Source: Clostridium folliculivorans
Lineage (GTDB): Bacteria; Bacillota; Clostridia; Clostridiales; Clostridiaceae
Reading direction: 5' to 3'
Assembly (NCBI RefSeq): GCF_024341905.1
Contig: NZ_BQXY01000013.1
Location: forward strand, 38,054 to 102,053
DNA: 64,000 bases
Shown: positions 17,429-25,498 of the stretch, in pieces
Numbering within the stretch: the first letter of the stretch is position 1
Layout of the letters: each line of letters opens with the position of its first letter
Notes under the pieces: generated by a model
Told to the model about the DNA's origin: nothing
Seen by the model: only the letters and a program-made list of their open reading frames with translations
The model's database searches: none
Translations under genes and position numbers: made by a program

Positions 17429-17483
17429 ATAATACTCTATTCATATAAAGAGAGTATGAAGATAATATAAAGATAATATGAAG
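17429..17483 (-). promoter_or_regulatory. Four 11-bp-phased CTTCATA/CTTTATA repeats plus -10 box
   Basis: On the reverse strand the half-sites are CTTCATA (17483-17477), CTTTATA (17472-17466), CTTCATA (17461-17455) and CTTTATA (17450-17444), each one 11-bp step apart. After 9 bp comes TATTAT (17434-17429). It reads into the 52-aa gene. Confidence 0.8.
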
Positions 17484-17581
17484 ATAAAAATAATAATACT
17501 TTACGTAAAGAGCAAACTTAAGTAACATGACTGCTTGTTGAGTACTAAACAATAAACACTAATTATTAAAAATATTAATTA

Positions 17582-18178
17582 TTATTTTAATAAATTAACA
17601 TAGGACTTCATTTCTTCAAGAGTCATAGGACCAATTTTCTTTTTTATTATGGTGCCATTTTTATCTATAAAGAGAGAAGTTGGTAAAGCTGTAATATTAT
17701 AATTTGTAGCAACAGATTCGTCATAGTCAAACAATATATTAAAATTTAATTTGTTTTTGTTTAGAAAATCTCTGACAGTATCATTATCTTCACCAATGTC
17801 AATTCCTAAGATAATTAAATCAGAATTCTTTGTCTCTTGATAGAGCTTTTCTATTTCAGGCATCTCTTGTACACAGTAAGGACACCATGTAGCCCAAAAA
17901 TTAATAAAAACATTTTTACCCTTGAGCTCACTCAAAGAAACCTCTTTTCCATCAAGAGTCTTCAATTTAAAATCAATTGCTTTATCACCATTTGGATCTT
18001 TAAAGATTCCATTAGTAGAGTTTGTGGTAGGAGTTTTAGATATATTGTTATTATCAGAAGCTTTTTTATTATCAACAGCATTATAAGAATTAGATTTAGT
18101 CTTATTATAATTAATTACTGTATATAGACTTAGACTAAAAAGTATAATTATAGATAGAGGGAAAAGTAATTTTTTCAT
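17582..18178 (-). CDS. TlpA/ResA-like membrane-anchored thioredoxin
   Basis: A 198-aa protein with an N-terminal signal anchor (about residues 4-21), a polar linker, and a thioredoxin-fold domain with the active site WATWCPYCVQEMPEI and the cis-Pro region TALPTSLFID. It should act outside the membrane as a thiol-disulfide reductant, fed by the CcdA protein encoded just upstream (23-base gap, same strand). Such pairs keep Cys residues reduced, for example for loading copper sites or cytochromes. No cytochrome c maturation genes are here, while Cys-containing copper proteins are, so copper protein maturation is the likelier use. Confidence 0.87.
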   Translation of the reverse strand: MKKLLFPLSIIILFSLSLYTVINYNKTKSNSYNAVDNKKASDNNNISKTPTTNSTNGIFKDPNGDKAIDFKLKTLDGKEVSLSELKGKNVFINFWATWCPYCVQEMPEIEKLYQETKNSDLIILGIDIGEDNDTVRDFLNKNKLNFNILFDYDESVATNYNITALPTSLFIDKNGTIIKKKIGPMTLEEMKSYVNLLK

Positions 18179-18201
18179 TTTTTACACTCCTTTAATAAAG
18201 A

Positions 18202-18924
18202 TTAATAAAAATTAATAAAGTTTAGATATTTGCTAAGTGTGCTTAAGTTATTTGTATATACTAAAATCCCCATAGCTATAAGTAATAGACCACTTAGTAT
18301 TGATATAGTTGGAGTAAACTTTAAAATCTTATTTTTTAGTTTCATAAACTTATCAATAGCAATAGCAGTTAATATAAAGGGGATTGATAGTCCTAAAGAA
18401 TATACGCTTAGTAGAATTATTCCTTGATAAACAGTATGAAGATTACTTGAATAAATCAATATTGATGATAATATTGGTCCTACGCAAGGGGTCCATCCAG
18501 TAGCAAAAGCCATTCCCATTAGTATAGAACTAAAATTTTTGCTAAATGAAAAAAGTGACAGAAGCCTTTTTTCATAATAGAAAAATCTAATCTTTATTAT
18601 TCCCATTGTGTGTAGACCAAATATTATCATTAATAAACCGCCTACTTTTCTAAATAAAGCTTGATTTCGTATTAATAAGTTTCCTAAAGTTGTTGCTGAT
18701 GCTCCCATGATAACAAAGATTATTGAAAAGCCGAATACAAAGCCAAAGATTTTATAAAATCTTGTTTTTTTATAATTGTTAGTATTTTTACCAACATCAT
18801 TTATTGTTGCACCTGTCATATAGCTCATATAAGCTGGTACTAATGGCAAGACGCATGGAGAAAGAAAGGATAGTAATCCTGCAGAAAAAGCTAAGAATAA
18901 CGGTATATCGTTCAAGTACTTCAA
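18202..18924 (-). CDS. ccdA: CcdA-like thiol-disulfide transporter
   Basis: A 240-aa membrane protein with six helices and the two family Cys motifs, LSPCVLPLVPAY near residue 23 and ATGWTPCVGPILSS near 142. CcdA/DsbD transmembrane proteins move reducing power from cytosolic thioredoxin to extracytoplasmic partners, here the TlpA-like protein encoded next. The length is typical. The promoter holds two perfect 11-bp repeats and a consensus -10, divergent from the multicopper oxidase promoter. Confidence 0.9.
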   Translation of the reverse strand: MKYLNDIPLFLAFSAGLLSFLSPCVLPLVPAYMSYMTGATINDVGKNTNNYKKTRFYKIFGFVFGFSIIFVIMGASATTLGNLLIRNQALFRKVGGLLMIIFGLHTMGIIKIRFFYYEKRLLSLFSFSKNFSSILMGMAFATGWTPCVGPILSSILIYSSNLHTVYQGIILLSVYSLGLSIPFILTAIAIDKFMKLKNKILKFTPTISILSGLLLIAMGILVYTNNLSTLSKYLNFINFY

Positions 18925-18949
18925 CTCCTTTTAACAGTAATAACAATTT

Positions 18950-18982
18950 ATTATAATTAATTGCTATGAAGATTATATGAAG
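18950..18982 (-). promoter_or_regulatory. Two 11-bp-phased CTTCATA repeats plus consensus -10, towards ccdA
   Basis: On the reverse strand, CTTCATA (18982-18976), CTTCATA (18971-18965), then exactly 9 bp and TATAAT (18955-18950). It drives ccdA-tlpA, divergent from the matching promoter at 19042-19074. Confidence 0.82.
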
Positions 18983-19041
18983 AATGTTTTTCAATTGATT
19001 ATTCTTTTTATATAAATAAATTATAATATTAATTTTCATAT

Positions 19042-19074
19042 CTTCATAATTCCTTCATAAAATCAAATTATAAT
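19042..19074 (+). promoter_or_regulatory. Two 11-bp-phased CTTCATA repeats plus consensus -10, towards the multicopper oxidase
   Basis: CTTCATA at 19042-19048 and 19053-19059, then 9 bp and TATAAT at 19069-19074. A further TTCATA at 19035 is 8 bp out of step. It reads into the multicopper oxidase at 19114. Confidence 0.82.
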
Positions 19075-19113
19075 AATTATTAAGTAAAAGTTATAATTAT
19101 TGAGGGGGTTAAT

Positions 19114-20556
19114 ATGAGTAAGTCAAAAAATATATCAACAATTTGTGCCGTAGTTGCTGGAATAGCTGCTGTAGGGATTATTTTATTTATAAATCCAATA
19201 AATAAGGGTACTGGAATGAATATGAGTAACACTAATAATATAAGTAAAGATGCCATAATAAATAGTAGTCTTCCTATACCTGCTCTTTTAGAAGATAAGA
19301 ATCCTGATCCGAAAGTAGATGATTTCACCCTTGAACCACAGCAAGGTGAAGTATCGTTTATAAAGGGTACTGAAACCAAAACTACAGGGTATAATGGAAA
19401 CTTTTTAGGACCGGTTATAAGGGTGAACAAGGGAGATGAAGTAAATATTCATGTAAACAATAAACTAAGCGAGCCAACAACTGTACATTGGCATGGGTTA
19501 GAGCTAAATGGAGAAAATGATGGTGGTCCAGATCAGGCTATACAGGCAGGAGCAACTTGGAATCCTAGTTTTGTTATTAATCAGCAAGCTGCAACACTTT
19601 GGTATCATCCTCACTTTAGTGGAACCACTGCTACACAAGTATATAGTGGGTTAGCGGGACTATTCTATGTAGATGATGAAATATCTAAAAACTTGAATAT
19701 TCCTAAGGAATATGGAGTAAATGATATTCCATTAGTAATTCAAGATAGAAGCTTTAATAAGGATGGAAGCTTCAAATACGATACTAATATGATGGATGGA
19801 GCAACTGGAGATACTATTTTAGTAAATGGAGCAATAAAGCCATATCTAGACGTTAAAAGGGTTAAGATGAGATTCAGAATAGTAAATGGAGCTAATGCAA
19901 GTAACTTTAATTTAAAGCTAGATAATGGAAGTGCTTTTTATCAAATTGCATCTGATGGTGGCTTTTTAGAAAGTCCAATAAGCCAAAAAAGTATTTTATT
20001 AGCTCCGGGTGAGAGGGCTGAGATAATTATTGATTTTTCTAAATACGATAAAGGAACTAAGGTATCACTTATGAGTGATAAGACTGAAATATTGAATTTT
20101 AATGTTAAGGAAGATGGAAATGATACAACAGAAATCCCGGGTGTCTTAACAAAAATCAATAAAATTGAAAAATCACAAGCTACAAAGGTGAGAAACTTCG
20201 ACCTTCAAGGTATGGGAAATATGGTATCAATAAATGGTCAAAAGTTTGATATGAATAGAATTGATGAAACTGTAAAACAAGGAGATATTGAAATTTGGAA
20301 TATAACAAGTGAAAACTCAATGATGCATAACATGGGACATCCGTTCCATATTCACGGGGTACAATTCCAAATACTATCTAGAGACGGAAAAGAACCAGCT
20401 ACAGAGGAAAAAGGCTGGAAAGATACAGTATATATAGAGCCGAATGAAAAAGTAAGCATTATTGTTAGGTTTAATAATAAGGGCACTTTCATGTATCATT
20501 GTCATATATTGGAGCACGAAGAGGCAGGAATGATGGGACAAATTAAAGTAGAATAG
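19114..20556 (+). CDS. Multicopper oxidase
   Basis: A 480-aa oxidase with an N-terminal signal anchor (about residues 9-28) and all four copper motifs: HWHG (H125, H127), WYHPHFSG (H165, H167), HPFHIHG, and HCHILEHEEAGM (H462-C463-H464, H468, axial M473). Three cupredoxin domains are expected. It resembles CotA/CueO/Fet3-type enzymes, which oxidise Cu(I), Fe(II) or phenols with O2 outside the membrane. GAGGGGG precedes the ATG. The upstream 11-bp repeats tie it to the metal regulon. Oxygen use is odd beside anaerobe-type genes, so detoxification of Cu(I) during air exposure is one reading, and Fe(II) oxidation for the nearby FTR1 permease another. Confidence 0.93.
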   Translation: MSKSKNISTICAVVAGIAAVGIILFINPINKGTGMNMSNTNNISKDAIINSSLPIPALLEDKNPDPKVDDFTLEPQQGEVSFIKGTETKTTGYNGNFLGPVIRVNKGDEVNIHVNNKLSEPTTVHWHGLELNGENDGGPDQAIQAGATWNPSFVINQQAATLWYHPHFSGTTATQVYSGLAGLFYVDDEISKNLNIPKEYGVNDIPLVIQDRSFNKDGSFKYDTNMMDGATGDTILVNGAIKPYLDVKRVKMRFRIVNGANASNFNLKLDNGSAFYQIASDGGFLESPISQKSILLAPGERAEIIIDFSKYDKGTKVSLMSDKTEILNFNVKEDGNDTTEIPGVLTKINKIEKSQATKVRNFDLQGMGNMVSINGQKFDMNRIDETVKQGDIEIWNITSENSMMHNMGHPFHIHGVQFQILSRDGKEPATEEKGWKDTVYIEPNEKVSIIVRFNNKGTFMYHCHILEHEEAGMMGQIKVE

Positions 20557-20564
20557 TATGTTAT

Positions 20565-20602
20565 AAAGATAAGGTTTTATTTCTACAGCCTTATCTTTTT
20601 TT
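20565..20602 (+). terminator. Terminator after the multicopper oxidase
   Basis: AAAGATAAGG and CCTTATCTTT form a 10-bp stem followed by a T-run, 9 bases after the stop codon. Confidence 0.88.
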
Positions 20603-20641
20603 AGTCCTATGAAATTATAATACATAAGTTTTTAGATAAAG

Positions 20642-20682
20642 AAAAACATACACAGATTTCTAATAATCTGTGTATGTTTTTT
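20642..20682 (-). terminator. Terminator of the FTR1 operon (bidirectional)
   Basis: A 17-bp perfect stem (AAAAACATACACAGATT and its complement) with a 6-base loop. It lies 55 bases past the reverse-strand lipoprotein gene, with T-runs in both directions. Confidence 0.87.
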
Positions 20683-20736
20683 CTTTATGGTTTCATTAAG
20701 CATAAGATTTATGTGCTTCTAATCCAATTAGTTATA

Positions 20737-21753
20737 TTACTTCATATTTTGTATTTCAGTTAAGGTTTTATCTAAAGAGTCTGAAGCTGTTTTTATCACT
20801 TTTTCATCTATTGGTTTTACTTTTACAGCAGCTTGAATTGTTCCTAAAGGAGCTTCCACTTTTTCATATAATGGTTTGTTCTTTTCTTTAACTTCATCTT
20901 CAAAGCTGCTCCAATATTTTTCTAATCTATCAGAGTACTTAGTAACTTTCTCTTCGTTTAATGGGGAAATAAACTTTTTAATTTTAGTTAAAGCAGTTTT
21001 CATATCTTGTGGACCAGATGAAAATGCAATTGATTTTTGAAGCTCTTCTAGAACCTTATCTAATTCTACAATTGAGGTATCTAGAACTTTTGTATCTAGA
21101 GGAGTTACTTTTACAGCAGCTTGAATTGTTCCTAATGGTTGTTCAACTTTTTCGTAGATTGAAGGATAGTTTTTCTTTATTCCATCTTCAAATGAACTCC
21201 AATTTTTTTCAAGGCCTTCAGAAGTCTTAACTATCTTAGCATCCTCTTTATTAGTGATTTCACCACTAAGTTCTTTTAAAATTGATTTCATATTTTCTAG
21301 ACCTATTGTAGTAGCATTATCATTTTGTAACTTTGCCAACTGAGTATCTAGATTATCTAATGATTTATTTAAGACCTTTGTATCTAATGGTTTTACTTTC
21401 GCGGCAGCTTCAATAATTCCTAATGGGTCTTCAATTTTAACGTATAAATCTAAATACTTGTCTTTAAGATCTTCTTCGAACTTATCCTCAAAAGTTTTCC
21501 AAGAATCTTGTAGCTTTGTAGAAGACTCAGCTACTTTATCATCTTCTTTATTTGCAATTTCATCTTTTATATTTTTAACAATATCTCTCATATCGCTTGC
21601 TGCTTTATCAACGGAAAGTTCCTGATTAGCAGCTGCAGTTACTTGTGGCTTTGATACAGAATCTGTAGCTTGTGATTTTTGAGCTGTACATCCAAGCAAT
21701 GATATAGAGCTTCCTAATGCAATTAATAATAATAATTTTTTTGCTGATTTCAT
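20737..21753 (-). CDS. Lipoprotein with three copies of the FTR1 extracellular helical domain
   Basis: A 338-aa lipoprotein with signal peptide and lipobox LLGC (Cys22). Residues about 56-145, 152-240 and 250-337 are three tandem repeats, each with a W-x2-FED core, Y-x3-(E)-x2-LG, AA-x-KV and a (P)-(L/I)-D-x-K-V element. The same core occurs twice in the extracellular N-terminal part of the FTR1 protein encoded 34 bases upstream (SWVEFEDGVK, PVDKDKAL). It is probably an accessory subunit that binds or hands iron to the permease at the cell surface, in the manner of EfeO or a P19-like partner. GGAGG precedes the ATG. I know no named family for the repeat. Confidence 0.75.
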   Translation of the reverse strand: MKSAKKLLLLIALGSSISLLGCTAQKSQATDSVSKPQVTAAANQELSVDKAASDMRDIVKNIKDEIANKEDDKVAESSTKLQDSWKTFEDKFEEDLKDKYLDLYVKIEDPLGIIEAAAKVKPLDTKVLNKSLDNLDTQLAKLQNDNATTIGLENMKSILKELSGEITNKEDAKIVKTSEGLEKNWSSFEDGIKKNYPSIYEKVEQPLGTIQAAVKVTPLDTKVLDTSIVELDKVLEELQKSIAFSSGPQDMKTALTKIKKFISPLNEEKVTKYSDRLEKYWSSFEDEVKEKNKPLYEKVEAPLGTIQAAVKVKPIDEKVIKTASDSLDKTLTEIQNMK

Positions 21754-21787
21754 AAATAAATCCTCCGTCTTTCGTTTTCTAAATTTA

Positions 21788-23239
21788 TTACTTTTTAAAT
21801 TTATTAAATAGACTTATAACTATTGCAAGCGCTACTAGCAGTATTTGAGGTATAAATCCTTCCCAAGTAGGATATACACCAAGAGCAGAGATTGTTGGTA
21901 GAGTATCACTTGTTGTTGCTGGCAGTAAACCTGCAAGCTGAAGTCCATTAATACCCATGCCTGTGAACTTTAATCCTAGATAGAAGACTAATAGACTAGA
22001 AACTAGGAAAAATGGCTTCATTGGAATCTTTAAACCAACTTTAATTATAAGTACTGATATTAATATAAGAATAGCAAATCCAATCGTAATCCCTAAAAAT
22101 AAAGTTGGTAATTTTATAGATGAAGCCATGCCTATATAGAATAAAACAGTTTCTGTTCCTTCTCTGAATACTGCTAGAAATGCTAAGAAACCTAGAGAAA
22201 GTAAACTTCCATTCTTTAATGTTTTATAACTGTTATCTTCAAGTTCATTTTTACGTGATGATACATTGGATTTACTATGAAGCCAATAACTCACATAAAT
22301 AAGCATTACAGCCGCAAATACACCTGTCCATCCTGAGATTAAGAAGTTATTATTTCCAAAGGTTCCTGATGCAAATAGAAGTTTAACTAATGCAGCTAGT
22401 ACAATACTTACTATAAGACCAACTCCAACGCCACCATAAACCCATACTTTTTTGCTTTCTTGCCCTGATTTATTTAAAAATCCTAATAAGGCAATTACAA
22501 CTAAAATGGCTTCCAGTCCTTCACGTAGGATAATAGTAATTACATCTACTATTCCATATGAAGTATCACCAGATAGTAAGGATAGATATCCATGCATTCT
22601 ATCGATTATCTTTAACGCTTTATCTTTATCAACAGGGGTTACAGTAAGGTATGCCTTAACACTTACCATATCCTTTTCAGCATCGTCATAAACTTTTTTA
22701 GATTGAGTAAGAACTACGCCTTCAACATCAAGCCAAGAAGAACTGAAGGTGTTCATAGTTTCAATAGCAGAAGCAACATCACCATCTTGTATTTGATTTT
22801 TTGAAGTTTCTAAAAGACTCACTAAGTCTTTAACTGTAGCAGCTTTACCTTTAGTTTTCGAATCACCACTTTTATATTTATCTTGAAGAAATGCAGTATT
22901 TGTTTTCTCCAAATCTTCTAGTGCAGTTAGAACCTTGTCCTTTTGAACAGGGTCTTGTGTGAATAGAAAACGAACCATGCCCATTTTTTCTTCAATATCA
23001 CCATAGGCTTGCTTTGATTGTTCTTTTACACCATCTTCAAATTCAACCCATGAATCGTTAAATTGATCATAAAGATCTTTTCCTTTAGAAAGATCTCCAG
23101 CTTTAACGGCTTCAATGGAGCTTTCTATTAGTTTATTTCCTTTTGAAAATTCGGTTTTAGCATCTGCAGCAAACGCCTTAACAGAAAAGAATGGAAATAT
23201 TAGAAATACTGAAAATAATAATACAAATAATTTACGCAA
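21788..23239 (-). CDS. FTR1-family iron permease with extracellular N-terminal domain
   Basis: A 483-aa protein with a signal peptide (about residues 1-25), an extracellular helical region with two related repeats (about 30-120 and 135-220), and a seven-helix permease domain with the two iron-binding REGxE motifs, LREGLEAILVV near 237 and FREGTETVLFY near 360. FTR1/EfeU proteins move Fe(III), usually after oxidation by a partner. The start is TTG at 23239 with AAAGGGGG upstream. A strong Fur-like site at 23361-23379 indicates iron repression. It forms an operon with the repeat lipoprotein; the multicopper oxidase lies nearby but convergent and under different control. Confidence 0.9.
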   Translation of the reverse strand: MRKLFVLLFSVFLIFPFFSVKAFAADAKTEFSKGNKLIESSIEAVKAGDLSKGKDLYDQFNDSWVEFEDGVKEQSKQAYGDIEEKMGMVRFLFTQDPVQKDKVLTALEDLEKTNTAFLQDKYKSGDSKTKGKAATVKDLVSLLETSKNQIQDGDVASAIETMNTFSSSWLDVEGVVLTQSKKVYDDAEKDMVSVKAYLTVTPVDKDKALKIIDRMHGYLSLLSGDTSYGIVDVITIILREGLEAILVVIALLGFLNKSGQESKKVWVYGGVGVGLIVSIVLAALVKLLFASGTFGNNNFLISGWTGVFAAVMLIYVSYWLHSKSNVSSRKNELEDNSYKTLKNGSLLSLGFLAFLAVFREGTETVLFYIGMASSIKLPTLFLGITIGFAILILISVLIIKVGLKIPMKPFFLVSSLLVFYLGLKFTGMGINGLQLAGLLPATTSDTLPTISALGVYPTWEGFIPQILLVALAIVISLFNKFKK

Positions 23240-23360
23240 ATGTTGCGCCCCCTTTATCGTTAGTACTTTAAGTGTTCACAAAGAAAAAATTAATTTTGTG
23301 AATTAAAAAACATAATTTGTGTAAGCTTTTATGAAGCTTGCTAAGGTGCATTGATATGAA

Positions 23361-23379
23361 GAAAATGTAAATCATTATC
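23361..23379 (-). promoter_or_regulatory. Fur box upstream of the FTR1 operon
   Basis: The 19 bases GAAAATGTAAATCATTATC match the classical Fur consensus at 16 of 19 positions by eye. A TTGATA that could be the -35 for the reverse-strand FTR1 gene overlaps it. It lies about 120 bases before the TTG start and suggests repression by iron-loaded Fur. Confidence 0.72.
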
Positions 23380-23488
23380 AATTAAAATTCTATTTCATTA
23401 TATAGTAGGATATTATACAATTCAATAGTTACTTTTTAAACAATGTTAGATTGTACAAATTAGCATCTAAGCTTGGTGGAGAATTAGG

Positions 23489-23569
23489 TATGAAGATTCA
23501 GGAATGATGGAACAAATTAGAATAGCATCTTTTGAAGGTAGTACTATACAAATAAAGCCTTATTTTTTA
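23489..23569 (+). pseudogene. Decayed 3' end of a second multicopper oxidase gene
   Basis: The forward frame from 23489 reads YEDSGMMEQIRI, matching the last residues of the multicopper oxidase (HEEAGMMGQIKV). At the DNA level a run of about 30 bases is nearly identical to 20517-20545. Further on, GCCTTATTTTTTAT matches the oxidase terminator arm GCCTTATCTTTTTT. No upstream part of the gene remains. It is the only recognisable content, apart from the Fur box, of the 620-base gap before the propeller gene. Confidence 0.6.
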
Positions 23570-23863
23570 TATACATGTAAAAAGAAATTTATAGATTAGT
23601 TATAGTAGTGTACCACAGTAAATTGTTTTGGATAAATAAAATCAAAAAAGAAACTAAATATCTTGTAAGCTGTTTAATAAATATTAGGTAATGTTAAGGT
23701 TTTTTGTATCAAAGTTGATGAATAAATTAAGTGTTCTTACTAAATAATACTGAGTAGAGAATACTGAGTAGAGAATCAAAATTATAAGAAAACTTTCATT
23801 TGTATGAGTTTCTAGAACTTTATATAGTTATCTCATATACATATGTAGATAGGAGGAAAGTAT

Positions 23864-24910
23864 ATGATTAAATCAAAATACTTTAAATTTGTAGGAACTG
23901 CAATTATCCTAAGTATAACATTAGTAGCTTGTAGTAACCAATCCCAAAAAGGTCCTAGTAATGTAGAGAAAAAAATAAATTCGTATATCTATACTGCAAA
24001 TGAAAGTGGAAGTGTATCTAAGATAGATTTAGCTACTAATAAAGTCGTAACCACTATCAAGGATGAAGGATCTCCACATAATGTGCAAGTTTCACCTGAT
24101 GGAAATGTAATAGCGTATACATCACCAGTAATGATGGAAAAAGGTCAAACAGAACATGGATCTATGAGTATGAATGGAAATGTTGTTTTTTATGATACTA
24201 GTTCAGATAAATTAATTAAGAAAGTAGAAGTGGGAAAGCATCCTGCACATGTAGTGTATACTTCAGATGGGAAATATGTGTTAGTTACTAATAATGAAGA
24301 CAATAATTTTTCAATAATTGATGCGAAAAACTACAATCTAATAAAAAATGTACCAGTAGGTAATGGTCCACATGGGTTTAGAATATCAAATGACAATAAA
24401 TTTGCATATGTAGCTAATATGGGAGAAGACACTGTAAGTGTTGTAGATATAGAGAATTATAAAGAACTTAGAAAAATAAAGGTTGGAAATACGCCAGTAA
24501 CAACTGGTATTACTAAGGATGGCAATACTTTAGTAATAACAGTAAACTCTGAAGATGTGTTAGCTATAATAGATCTGAAAACAGACCAAATAACTAAAGT
24601 ACCTGTAGGAAAAGGACCTGCTCAAGTCTTCGTAGGATATGATGGTAAATATGCATTTGTAGCAAATCAAGGAACTGAAAAAAATCCATCGAATTCTGTT
24701 TCAAAAATTGACTTGGCAACAAAGCAGGTAGTGGCTACAATTGAAACAGGAAAAGGAGCACATGGAGTAGTTGTAAGTCCAGATAATAAATATGTATATG
24801 TAACCAATATGTATGATGATAGCGTAAGTATAATAGATAATGCGACGAATAAGGTGACTGCTAATATTTCAGTTGATGCGGAACCAAATGGAATAAGTTT
24901 TAAAAAGTAA
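23864..24910 (+). CDS. Beta-propeller lipoprotein (YVTN/YncE-like)
   Basis: A 348-aa protein with a lipoprotein signal (lipobox LVAC near residue 23) followed by about seven propeller blades with repeats such as YVTNMYDDSVSIIDNATNKV, and blades with NKVVTTI and PVGNGPHG. This is the YVTN/YncE-type seven-bladed propeller, usually an extracellular binding scaffold with no catalytic site. An insertion in blade 2 (MMEKGQTEHGSMSMNG) is rich in Met and His and could bind copper. The SD is AGGAGG. No 11-bp repeats stand before it, so control by the same regulator is not shown. Confidence 0.82.
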   Translation: MIKSKYFKFVGTAIILSITLVACSNQSQKGPSNVEKKINSYIYTANESGSVSKIDLATNKVVTTIKDEGSPHNVQVSPDGNVIAYTSPVMMEKGQTEHGSMSMNGNVVFYDTSSDKLIKKVEVGKHPAHVVYTSDGKYVLVTNNEDNNFSIIDAKNYNLIKNVPVGNGPHGFRISNDNKFAYVANMGEDTVSVVDIENYKELRKIKVGNTPVTTGITKDGNTLVITVNSEDVLAIIDLKTDQITKVPVGKGPAQVFVGYDGKYAFVANQGTEKNPSNSVSKIDLATKQVVATIETGKGAHGVVVSPDNKYVYVTNMYDDSVSIIDNATNKVTANISVDAEPNGISFKK

Positions 24911-25056
24911 TTGTAAAGAGAGACTTTTAGTAAACTATTAAATTAACTCTATTAATTTTAATGATATAAGTGTGTAAATAAAAAGATTATCTAATTTTAT
25001 TAGTATTTTTATTTTTGATACTAGATTATATGTATGCAAAAAGTAAATTTTTATTT

Positions 25057-25089
25057 CTTCATAAAATCTTTATAGTGATACGTTAAAAT
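25057..25089 (+). promoter_or_regulatory. Two 11-bp-phased repeats plus -10 box
   Basis: CTTCATA (25057-25063) and CTTTATA (25068-25074), then exactly 9 bp and TAAAAT (25084-25089). It reads into the 98-aa Cys/His/Met-rich protein at 25138. Confidence 0.78.
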
Positions 25090-25137
25090 ATAAATATATT
25101 AAGAATACTTAATAATTTAAATTTTGGAGGGATTACT

Positions 25138-25434
25138 ATGAGTTGTCACAATACAGGTAATGAAAATAAATCGAATCATAAGCACGGAGGTAATAAACAT
25201 TTACTCCATATGATTATTTGCTGTGGTTTACCAATAGTAATAATATTTATGTTGCCTTTTATAGCAAGTCTAAGTCCTAGCATTGCTGGAGTGCTTGGTA
25301 AGATAGCTCCATTCTTATGCCCAATAATGATGCTTGCAATGATGCCTATGATGATGGGACACAATAAAAAGAAAAGTTGTTGTTCAAATGACAGTGATAA
25401 AGAAGTTGTTGATATTAAAAAGACTATAGAATAA
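25138..25434 (+). CDS. 98-aa Cys/His/Met-rich membrane peptide of the metal regulon
   Basis: A small protein with a His/Asn-rich cytosolic start (MSCHN, HKHGG, HLLH), two hydrophobic helices (about residues 24-45 and 52-75) separated by a short turn, many Met residues in the second helix (MMLAMMPMMMGH), and CC near residue 83. This density of thiol, thioether and imidazole ligands suggests Cu(I) or Ag(I) binding in or at the membrane. It has a GGAGGG site before the ATG and its own member of the 11-bp repeat promoters. I do not recognise a named family; transport and buffering are both possible. Confidence 0.7.
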   Translation: MSCHNTGNENKSNHKHGGNKHLLHMIICCGLPIVIIFMLPFIASLSPSIAGVLGKIAPFLCPIMMLAMMPMMMGHNKKKSCCSNDSDKEVVDIKKTIE

Positions 25435-25459
25435 GCTTATAATATATAGATATAATATA

Positions 25460-25498
25460 GCGTACATAGGTTATTGAAAAACCTACGTATGCTTTTTT
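25460..25498 (+). terminator. Terminator after the 98-aa protein gene
   Basis: GCGTACATAGGTT pairs with AACCTACGTATGC (two G-T pairs) around ATTGAAA, followed by TTTTTT. Confidence 0.88.

Noticed and set aside
23330..23361. Two TATGAAG sites before FTR1
   Set aside because: They are 25 bp apart, out of the 11-bp phase; the Fur box explains this promoter better.
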